A stretch of 64,000 bases of DNA from Leptodontidium sp. MPI-SDFR-AT-0119 (taxonomy: Eukaryota; Ascomycota; Leotiomycetes; Helotiales; Leptodontidiaceae), in NCBI GenBank assembly GCA_020726505.1, contig JAHLEZ010000037.1, forward strand, positions 310,001 to 374,000. The letters run 5' to 3'. Within the stretch, counting starts at the first letter, position 1. Each line of letters opens with the position of its first letter. A model generated the notes under the pieces. That model did not search any database. It was given only the letters and a program-made list of their open reading frames with translations, and was not told the origin of the DNA. Positions 12,163-20,307 of the stretch are shown piece by piece. The position numbers and the translations under genes were made by a program.

Positions 12163-13557
12163 CTACCAACCTAAACCCGCCATCCCATCCTCATGCCACA
12201 CAGGCACGCCCCCATCCTCTTCATCCTCATCTTCAGATTCCACACACGTATTATCCTCACTCCCACTGGACCCACGCGTCGCCCTATCACTACCCCCAAC
12301 ATCATACCCCCACTCTCCACTCTCAGACCCAACACACGTCTCGCTCTCCGCTTCACTCTCCCCATCAGCTTCAGCGCCACTCTCTACATCCGGACCACCC
12401 TCTCTCACATCCTCGAATTCACTGTCTACATCAGCTTCCTCGCCACTATCGAGTTCAGTTCCACCCTCTGGCTCAAGCTCATCCTCATCCTCGTCCTCAG
12501 TCTCCGCAATACCGTTTCCATTGGAATGAGTATTGTGATCTATCTCGTTCCCGAGACTTGCATATCGAGATGAGAGCTCCGCGTGCATCATCCACCATTC
12601 ACTTGTTTCGAATCTCGCGGTGTAATTTGGCTCGCGAACTGCTGGTCCTGGTACTGTTACAGGTGCTGGTCTTGAATGTCCTAAATTCACTCCAGAACTT
12701 TGAGCCACCTGGCTATTATCCGGATTCACAATACTGGAATTTGAACTTGATGCCCCGTACGAATGCCCCCGTCTAGTCAGAAGACTTCTGAGGACTTCTA
12801 TTGGGAGAGGCATTAGCATGGCGATTGTCGACGAGAAGGGGACGTCGGATGGCCAGCCTTCTGGTATTGTCCCTTCGGGGAGTTGAAATTGCAAGATGTC
12901 ATCAATACTTTGAACAGGGCTGTTTCTTGGGCCCATTTGGGGGCTGGCATCGTACTGGCTACCAGATGACGACTCGGATTTCGATTCCGATTCCGATTCT
13001 AAGCCTGCGAATGTAGATGTCGTAGAAAGAGCTGGTGACATTGCCGGTCTCCTGCCCGGACTGGCATAGTAAAGATCGTCGCTTGATGCCGATCTAGACC
13101 TTGGCCTGGACTCTGGCTCCATCAATGTCGCAGATGAAGCTGATAACATTTCATCGTCGCTAGACTCCAGTAACTCTCTTGCAGTAACGAGTACACCACA
13201 ATCATCTCCTTCCTCTTCAACCTCGGAATCCTCGACCACTTCCGTAGAAGTAACTATGGAGGAAGGAAGGACCGAAGTATCGACTGGCTCTGGACTTTCC
13301 GTGTGCGTAACCGTAGAATTCAGAGCAGCTTCCGTTCTTTGGACATTCTCGTTCGGATTTGACTCCTCATCTGAGTCCTCGTCTAAGTGTTCGCACGACG
13401 AATCGTAGAATACTATGGTATTATGGGCTGCTTCTCTCATCTCTTCCGTATTTTCTTGCCCGTTAATGTCCTCACTTCTCGTGGCGACATCTGCCGGGGC
13501 TGCTACATGAAGAGGATGCCCCGGAGGGTAGACCAGGCAGGGGGTTTGGTGGTTCAT
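12163..13557 (-). CDS. Hypothetical acidic, Ser/Glu/Asp-rich disordered protein
   Basis: Single open frame of 464 codons starting at a true ATG (MNHQTPCLVYPPGHPLHV). I do not recognise a family. The composition is dominated by Ser, Glu and Asp, with acidic clusters (EDSEVEEEGDD, EDEDEDELEPEGG, ESEDEDEEDGG) and Ser-rich stretches. One more ordered-looking part lies in the middle (QSIDDILQFQLPEGTIPEGWPSDVPF, then MLMPLPIEVLRSLLTRRG), and a short Trp-containing segment (TSEWWMMHAELSSRYASLGNEI) lies near residue 330. No signal peptide or membrane span. The long uninterrupted frame plus ATG support coding. Its role is unknown; acidic disorder would suit a nuclear or chaperone-like factor, but that is speculation. 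Confidence 0.6.
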   Translation of the reverse strand: MNHQTPCLVYPPGHPLHVAAPADVATRSEDINGQENTEEMREAAHNTIVFYDSSCEHLDEDSDEESNPNENVQRTEAALNSTVTHTESPEPVDTSVLPSSIVTSTEVVEDSEVEEEGDDCGVLVTARELLESSDDEMLSASSATLMEPESRPRSRSASSDDLYYASPGRRPAMSPALSTTSTFAGLESESESKSESSSGSQYDASPQMGPRNSPVQSIDDILQFQLPEGTIPEGWPSDVPFSSTIAMLMPLPIEVLRSLLTRRGHSYGASSSNSSIVNPDNSQVAQSSGVNLGHSRPAPVTVPGPAVREPNYTARFETSEWWMMHAELSSRYASLGNEIDHNTHSNGNGIAETEDEDEDELEPEGGTELDSGEEADVDSEFEDVREGGPDVESGAEADGESEAESETCVGSESGEWGYDVGGSDRATRGSSGSEDNTCVESEDEDEEDGGVPVWHEDGMAGLGW

Positions 13558-14076
13558 TGTCTGAGTTGTTTTGATAACTTATGGTATGGTGTTGCAATTA
13601 TAATTTTGATAATGGGAGATGGCAAAGTAGCGAAATGGCAAAGCTTTGAGGTTTGAGGTTGTGAACTTGTGCTGTGAAATGATTATTTGAGGAATTAAAA
13701 AGTTATTAAATAAAAAGGCTGAGGAGCTCAAGAAATATTCAGATCTCTAGCTTGGTAGGAGACTTAAGGGCACTACCGGAGATAGTGAAGTTTGGTTCAC
13801 TTTCTGTAGGCTTGGAGCCGTGGTCGTGATGGTCCTGTTAGGTTTGTTTGCTTTGCTGGTAGCGAGGCTGTAGGTCTCGCTTAGGTGTATATCGCAGATT
13901 TTAGTCTGTGAGGTTTGAGTACTACGGAGGTACTGGGACCTATCACTTTCTCCGGAACTTGTCCTTTGCATCATAATTAAATCACGATGGTGATTCACAA
14001 ACTTAGAAGGAAAAAATTCGGACAGATGTTGCGTGCGGGTAACGTGACGTGCTAGCTTTCGAATTTCTATCAATCT
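13558..14076. other. Intergenic spacer
   Basis: About 520 bp between two minus-strand genes: promoter of the acidic-protein gene and 3' region of the HET gene. AT-rich around 13685-13740. No gene recognised. Confidence 0.35.
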
Positions 14077-15931
14077 CTATCTCGTCACAACTTGGATTTC
14101 TGACAGTGTTAGGAAAGCTTGGAGATCTCCTAGATAAGATTTTAGCTCCCAGTATACCAGTTTTAGTTTGAAAATGCTTACCTGCAAAAGGCTCAAAGAT
14201 TTGCCTCGGCTCGTTCTCGACAGGGACAAACTTCGTCCAGTCCAACTCCCCGTCCGCATTGATATTTTTCATTTTCAACGGCCTAGGATCGTACTTGACC
14301 ACCTTTCCAACGACAGTAACCTCACTCCCCAGATTGTAATGACGAAGAAGTAGCATTGACCGTCCATCAATAACATCGCCCTCCCGAACATCAGGAGGTC
14401 CGACATACCACCAACCCATCCCGGTTTGGAAGCGCCGGAACACGCCTAACATCTCAAGATCCGTTTTCTTCTGTAGATCGAGGTCTATGACATCCAAATC
14501 AACTCCATCGTCTTGTTGCGTTTCAAGCATGTATCTAAAGTTCTCAGGTTCTAAAAAATTCATGTCTAATGAGCGTGTCGGAAATTCTGTAGCGGGTGCG
14601 TCTGTCCATCTGAATGCTCTCTCAGCATGCGAGTACTCTACACACTCCAACGGTCCAACAGCAGAAACAATTTCCGTGCAGTTTTCATGAGCAAACAGAA
14701 TTGGAAATGCCTCTTCTGGGTCCTTCCCCTCCAGTTCGGCATACTTTGTGCTGGGCGTGCCTGGAAATGGAAATTCGAGAGCTCTTTGAGTATTCTGACT
14801 GAAGATAAGCGTGTTGGCTGGAGACACCTCCCCACTCGCAAGAGACCACCTCATCAGATCAGCATATAACTGCCCTGAAGTTTTCGAATAATCCACCGCA
14901 GGAAACTTGGGAATAGGTCTCGGATCAAGCTTATTCAGCTTCGGCTCCTGAATATCCAGCAATCCCAAGATCCCATACAATCTGTCTCTAGGATCGGCAC
15001 ATTCGAAATGCCGGCTTGAACAGATGATTTCTTCGAGACTTTGTCTACCTCCTTGACTGAGCTTGATAAGTTCTTGTAGTAGAACTGGCACGTAGTCCGC
15101 CGTATTCTCCTCTGCGATCAACCCCCCAAATGCATCCCAGAATTTACGAAAAGCATCCCAGCTCACCGACGCAGGACCACAATGGATCTTCAACCGAGCA
15201 GCCAAGCAAACTTCCTGAATAACCCATAAACGACCCCAATAAGGCCTCGTACAAAGCGCTATGAATTCTTCTTCATGTCGGATGTACAGCGGGTTATACA
15301 TCGGATTAAGCCCCGTTTCAGGATCGAGGTATCGGGATTGAGATGGAACGGCGCTGATAGCTTTCATCGCCTCGGTGCTCCCATTTGCTTCCTCGCCAGC
15401 CCAGATCAATACTCCAGATGCAGTGGCATATATCGACCCCATGATAGACACCTGTGCACTGCGTTCCGGAATATCGTTTTGATTAATGCACAGAGCGTCT
15501 ACCCACAGCGTCCTCTTCACACCCCGCACTCTATGCCGTAGATGGTACAACGCCCACCATAAGTTCCTCCGTACTGGTACGAAATGGCCGTCGATGTTGA
15601 TCGATCTGTAATCACCCTCTGGCCCCCAGCAATACGATAATGTCTCGTATCTTGGCTGATTGAGACCTCGGTACCGTTCCTGCAGTTTCTCGATCGTAGA
15701 GCCGGAGCGTTTCCTGACCTGAATTTCGAAGGTGTTGCGAGACCATGGCTCGCGATCCGTGAGCGTCTTTATGTTTAGAAGGGCAGTTTTCAGGGAACAT
15801 TTGATTGCGTCGTCGCCTTTTCCTGGGTGGAGAATGAGGAGGCGGATTTTGTTTGGTGAGAGGGGTGAGTAGAGGGACTTAGTTGGCGAGAATGTCATCT
15901 TTTGATACGGGGATGATGAGGTTTTTGACAT
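14077..15931 (-). CDS. HET-domain protein (heterokaryon incompatibility)
   Basis: Two exons (minus strand): 14182-15931 and 14077-14129, split by a 52-nt intron (donor GTAAGC, acceptor TATCTAG). Splicing switches the frame to a C-terminus ending in LSEIQVVTR, typical of these proteins; reading through would give an unrelated tail. The start is the ATG at 15931 (MSKTSSSPYQKMTF); the frame is open further upstream but only from a TTG. The HET domain has YETLSYCWG, then VRRNLWWALYHLR, RTLWVDALCINQNDIPE and QVSIMGSIYATASGVLIWAG, then RPYWGRLWVIQEV. In Neurospora and Podospora such domains trigger cell death when non-self partners meet. About 600 residues. The C-terminal half has no known domain that I can see. 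Confidence 0.88.
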
Positions 15932-16422
15932 TCTAAGTTTCGGGGTATTTGAGCGAGGAGTTTTGCTCTTGGAGATGGATGCTGGAGGTTTTGTCAGCGC
16001 TGCTGCATGTACCCTGAACGTGCAGATAGGTAGGTTTGGTGGTGGAAGCCTCACGTGATTCGAGATTCTCAGAGGTTGAGGTACTTCTGGGTATATCAAC
16101 GAATTTGGGGACTGATCTCTAGCGGTTATTCTTTACATCAGTTATTTGAACATGATCCAATACCAGGATCTTACTACTTTTCCGCAGCTCCCTTCTTCGC
16201 CTCACTCCACTCCATGGAAAGTTCACTTTCATTTCCTGTTCAACGAGGCAGTGCTCTCAAGCGAGGAGTCCTTCCCGCGACGAACACCCTCAGATAGTAC
16301 GGTAGGTGAACTGTTTTTAAAAGCCGGGAGATAGGACCTCCGAAGCACTCAGACTCATAATTCTAATCAACCGTGCTATTGCCACATTGCCCGCAACATC
16401 TGCCACACTCGATTAGTAATCT
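15932..16422. promoter_or_regulatory. HET gene promoter region
   Basis: 490 bp between the HET start and the 3' end of the xDRC-repeat gene, both on the minus strand. A CACGTG hexamer inside TCACGTGA lies at 16051-16058. No other gene supported. Confidence 0.35.
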
Positions 16423-16812
16423 CTACACAAAGCAAAAATCGGTGACCAACCTGTTACAGCACCGATCGCAACACCTATCACAACACCGATCACAGCATCT
16501 ATCGCCACATCGATCACAACACCTATCACAGCATCTATCACAACACCTATCGCAACATCTATCGAAACATCGATCGCAGAATGCATCGCAGCAGTCCCAA
16601 AACGACATCTTATAGATTCGACGAAATGTCCAAGGCTGTTTCTTCGTTCCAATTCCAGCTCGATCTGGCTCGTCTAGAAGCATGTATTGACCACCAGGAG
16701 CAAGTGTCGTGGAAGGGTTTATTGGTCGCATGACGTAGGATGCTGTATCGTATGGTGTTCTTATGTTTATGGGGGTTGCGGGTGCTGTTCTTGGGTGTTG
16801 ACTTTGAGACAT
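16423..16812 (-). CDS. Small protein with C-terminal (xDRC)n cysteine repeat
   Basis: 129 residues from the ATG at 16812 (MSQSQHPRTAPATPINIRTP). No family recognised. The first 75 residues are a Pro/Thr-rich start, then GGQYMLLDEPDRAGIGTKKQPW. The tail is a run of 4-residue units, ten xDRC copies plus a final xNR, where x is usually Cys, giving about 20 Cys in 55 residues. The DNA is a 12-bp tandem repeat. Between copies the Arg codon varies (AGG, CGG, AGA, CGA) and Cys varies (TGT, TGC) while the protein stays the same; read on the other strand the same changes would alter amino acids. This argues that the minus strand is the coded one. A TATATAAAG box lies 91-99 bp upstream. No signal peptide is visible. 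Metal binding or Cys acylation are possible roles but unproven. Confidence 0.6.
   Translation of the reverse strand: MSQSQHPRTAPATPINIRTPYDTASYVMRPINPSTTLAPGGQYMLLDEPDRAGIGTKKQPWTFRRIYKMSFWDCCDAFCDRCFDRCCDRCCDRCCDRCCDRCGDRCCDRCCDRCCDRCCNRLVTDFCFV
16430..16600. repeat. 12-bp tandem repeat array encoding xDRC units
   Basis: About eleven degenerate copies of a 12-bp unit related to CACCTATCACAA / CATCGATCACAA on the plus strand. The array lies inside the minus-strand small gene and keeps its frame. Confidence 0.8.
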
Positions 16813-16902
16813 CTCGGTATTTGGAAAATATGACTGGAGAACTGTGGACTTGGAATACCCAGGTTTCCGTGGAACGCAGGCAGCGAACTGGCAATTCTCC
16901 GT

Positions 16903-16911
16903 CTTTATATA
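16903..16911 (-). promoter_or_regulatory. TATA box for the xDRC-repeat gene
   Basis: TATATAAAG on the minus strand, ending 91 bp before the ATG at 16812. The position fits a transcription start around 16875-16880. This supports the chosen start over the longer open frame. Confidence 0.4.
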
Positions 16912-16912
16912 A

Positions 16913-17649
16913 AATTTCGGAGTTGGAAGGTAGATCTTCCTCTGTTCATACCGATTGCCTGGGGGGTTGTTTCGAAACGATGCGAGCTGTATCAATAATA
17001 TCACATATATACCCCCGTGCCAGTCGCAAAGCCTCCCACCACTAGCTCTCAAGTCAAGCTAAGAAGTAAGTTAAAACATAGATATCACGATCAGTGACTG
17101 GTGGCATTCCATTTGGCTTGTTTTGGTACTTGGGATCGTGTGAAGTTGGTGCTTCAGATCACGTGATGACAACATCTCTTTCTACACATGACATATTCAA
17201 GGATGTAATATCAGCATCTGAAGGCGACTTGGTTTCATTATACCTTACACATGAACTAGGAAAGATAGAGAAGCTATTGTAATAACTAGTTTAGCCCAAA
17301 GTGTCATGACTTTCTTTAGACTTTGAAGTGTTTGTTTACATGAGTACTGGCTCATGAACTCCCCTTGTCTAGCGCCTAAGAAACTCTGCATAACCTGGGA
17401 GCACATCAGAAGACCTTGTACATCTAATAAACACCCAGGAAGTTTCCCTCAAATGTCAGGTGGTAACTGGAGATACAATCCTCGAATGTTCAGAGTGCAA
17501 ACCAGCCTAGCAACCGAAGCCCACAACGCGAAAACTCAACTCCCCAAACAAATAACGCGCACGCATCCGCAACCCATACACAACACAACAAGACACTGCT
17601 CTTGTTTCCTTTCTTCGCCTACCGTCAACCCCATCTAAGGTCACTCAAA
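16913..17649. other. Divergent intergenic region
   Basis: Between the minus-strand xDRC gene and the plus-strand gene starting at 17650. It has a CACGTG in ATCACGTGAT at 17158-17167. The final 80 bp are CA/CT-rich, ending in CACTCAAAATGGC, a good fungal start context. No gene supported. Confidence 0.35.
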
Positions 17650-18864
17650 ATGGCCCATCAAGGAACCTCCGATGATCCCAACAGTATCTACCCCTCGGCT
17701 TCCGAGATGTTCGCTCCCGCGCAGCCATACCCCCCCTTTCCAAACCACGTATAGGCTCCATTACCCTCGATGTAGTCCAAGCTAACGCTATAAAGGCCTT
17801 CCAAGATCTAGGAGCCCGTCTTGTATACCTTGTACGTACCCAAATGACCATTTTCGTCATGTCAACAAGGCAAATGCTGACCTTACTCATAGCCACGCGC
17901 TGAAATTCCTAGCCTCGTACGTCTGGTATACAAGATGGTATTGGTGTATACTTATTGTGATACTAGTTATCCCCACAGCCTAAGCTGCTCAACGGAGCTG
18001 CACTGCTCGCCGCCCTTCGTCCCGTGGATTCTTCTGGTCACGTGACTGTAACTGGCTATGATGTTTGGGTAAGTTCCAATCATATAAATGGGAAAAGCCC
18101 GTTTTGACTCTACTCTCTAGCCTCCCAATTCTGGACAAAGTCTTGCGGCTGCTCAGGTATTTCTCAAGGTGATAAAGTTTGTAATTGCAATTTGATGCTC
18201 ATACGAACACAGGCAACTCCGATTTGGGGTCTAGTTCTCTACTTGCCAGTTGGTTTTAAAATCCCCACATGTTGGATATAACTCCAAGGAGCTAACATCG
18301 TGGTATAAAGAACGGCCAAAGAGCTAGCGCAGATACCCACCGAGTGATGGCCTTCCACAATAAGGAGATGACCGCTCGGGCCAAGGTTTATTCTGAAATG
18401 CCAATCCTCCGGGATATTGAAATAAACCACGGCAAGAACGGCAAGCACAGACTGAAGATTGCGCAGCTCTACGCAAAATCCGAGGTTCGAGAAAGCTACC
18501 TGGAGGGAAACATGGCTTTCTGTGTTGGTGACGAAAAGTTCGGCGAGGCACGTTGCAAGAAGCGCGGTGTTGACCAGAAGGGAGCATTTCCGATCTGTGT
18601 AGAAACCCCAGATGGAGTTGGATGTGCTGCTTGCCATTGGGATTCCCAGGGACGACAGTGTGCACTCTACGTTGGTAAGTATTGTGTACATAGGACACCT
18701 TTCTTCCGTCATGCTAATCTCTTTAGATATGTGATTCACGGGAATTCAGGTGTTGCATTCAAATTCGAGGTGAGAATATCACTTCGCTTTTGCTGAGTTT
18801 TACTAACTTAATGCAGAATGCCTGTGAATTTTCTTGGGTTGAGGGCGTTTGGTTGATAACTTGA
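17650..18864 (+). pseudogene. Multi-exon gene of unknown family with an apparent frameshift in a C7 tract
   Basis: The ATG at 17650 opens MAHQGTSDDPNSIYPSASEM but this frame stops at TAG 17752. From about 17685 the +1 frame carries a convincing peptide (KPRIGSITLDVVQANAIKAF). The frames would join if the C7 run near 17730 were one base longer, so this is either an assembly error or a disabled gene. The following exons fit well: to 17831, 17893-17916 (24 nt), 17979-18068, 18121-18156, 18213-18252 or on to a stop at 18281, then 18333-18674, 18750-18769, 18817-18864. The first introns are all phase 0. The last donors and acceptors (GTAAGT, GTGAGA, TTACTAAC...ATGCAG) are textbook. The link from 18252 to 18333 needs a weak GTTTTA donor, so there may be two small genes. 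The C-terminal half has CVETPDGVGCAACHW and ENACEFSWVEGVWLIT. I recognise no family. Confidence 0.45.
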
Positions 18865-19819
18865 GTAGATGAATCAAAGACCCCCTGCACTCTTTCTCAA
18901 TATTCAGACTTTCCTAATTTTGTGATGATCCCGCTTGTGAAATACTGCTGTTTCTTAACCGGAGTGTGACGATCAACTCACATGTTGCAGTGCCAAGGGG
19001 ATTCAGGGGTTTGGGTTAGGTTTGACTAGGACCACTTTCGGTGGGGCTTCGGGGGTAGTTCGCATATATATAAGGAGATCTTTCCTTAGACTTCTTAAAT
19101 TTTATATCTTCTTTGTTTCCTTTATAATAAACCTATTAGTGCTTAAGAATTAACACCAACGTACTTTTATATACCTCTTATAATTCTCTCCCACACCAGT
19201 ATCAATATATTAAATAAAGAAGATTAAGCCCACTAAGGACGGCCTTAATAATATCCTACTTAAAGAAATTAGTAACAACCTAATCTGATCTAAATTAGGT
19301 TTGATTAAGATTTTTATAAAGTTAAAATCTTAGAGATTTCCTAAACAACTAATAAACCAGGGTTTAGTTTTACTTAAAAGCAATTGATAAAACTAATAAA
19401 ACTAATAAAACTAATAACTAATAACTAATAACTAATAACTAAATAACTTCATAATTAATATTTATTATAACTAATATTTATTATAATAAATCCTCAAAAA
19501 TCTTACGGGGTAAAATGCGCTGAGTATCAAAGGGGAAAAGTAATAGCGCTCGAGCCGACGCCGCTTGCGGCTCCAGGCGACACGCTAGGCTCTTTTTTAC
19601 GAGATTCAAGTAAGCATTTTTAAATCTCAAGATATTACATATTTAAAATCTATAAAAAGTAAAAGAAGAGAAAAGATATATTTTTAAATAAAATTTTATA
19701 AGGGTACTACGTTATTAAGCAGTTTTTAAGTATTAACCTCTTTTATATAAAAGGAGCCTATTCGTCTAAGTAATAAAAAACCAGTTACGGGTCTTCCCCA
19801 CCACAATATATCTCTTAAG
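18865..19819. other. AT-rich degenerate region
   Basis: From about 19060 the base composition drops to very AT-rich DNA with TAATAACTAATAACTAATA repeats near 19390-19440 and many stops in all frames. A short GC-rich island (about 19545-19590) interrupts it. This looks like decayed repeat DNA altered by RIP, judged by eye only. No gene. Confidence 0.5.
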
Positions 19820-20002
19820 TGTTACGACAGGTGTTATGACAGGTATGCCTCGGCTAAGTCAGGGGTCCGAAACAGGTCCGACTCCCCTCCGACTCCCCTC
19901 TGACTCCCTATATATATGGCTCCCTCCTGTAGAGTAGCTCTGTAGTTTTGTATTCTAAGTGTTAAGTCAACCTTCTACGTCCAAGGCTCTTGTGTCGTTA
20001 CA
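19820..20002. mobile_element. Probable solo LTR of a retrotransposon
   Basis: A 183-bp segment begins TGTTACGACA and ends TGTCGTTACA, near-perfect inverted ends of the TG...CA type used by LTR elements. It contains a TATATATA box at 19909-19916 and internal GACTCCCCT repeats. Flanks are TTAAG on the left and TTAGA on the right, an imperfect candidate for a 5-bp target duplication. No integrase or reverse transcriptase coding is visible near it, so it would be a solo LTR or remnant. Confidence 0.45.
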
Positions 20003-20307
20003 TTAGAAGGAGTTCAAGAAAAAGTCTCTTAAACAATTCGCTAGAATCTATTAGGATCTATTTAATTATCTTATAAGGTATAATAATACCTACTAGCTAC
20101 TTCTATTAAGGATAGGTATGATAAGAAATTATTTTAGTTTCGCACCAGCGTGAGCAATGATTTGATTTGATTTAATTTAAAGGAGCCGTAATTTTGATAA
20201 AGAGTATCAAGCCTGGAAGATCAAGATTTCCATACTTCCAAAAGTAGTTCGAAGTTTAATGAGAACCAATGAAGGCTTATAAAGCCATAGATGAGATATA
20301 GCATTGA
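20003..20307. other. AT-rich spacer
   Basis: AT-rich DNA with GATTTGATTTGATTTAATTTAA near 20160-20180, then the 3' region of the amidase gene. No gene seen. Confidence 0.35.

Noticed and set aside
16430..16600. CRISPR-like array
   Set aside because: Units are directly tandem with no spacers and lie within a eukaryotic coding frame.
16373..16615. Plus-strand frame through the 12-bp repeat (QHLSQHRS-type protein)
   Set aside because: Copy-to-copy changes are non-synonymous on this strand but synonymous on the minus strand, which also has a TATA box and longer coding context.
18239..18739. 166-codon minus-strand frame opposite the 18.3-kb exons
   Set aside because: The plus strand has consistent splice donors, branch sites and acceptors with frame continuity; the minus frame is a shadow.
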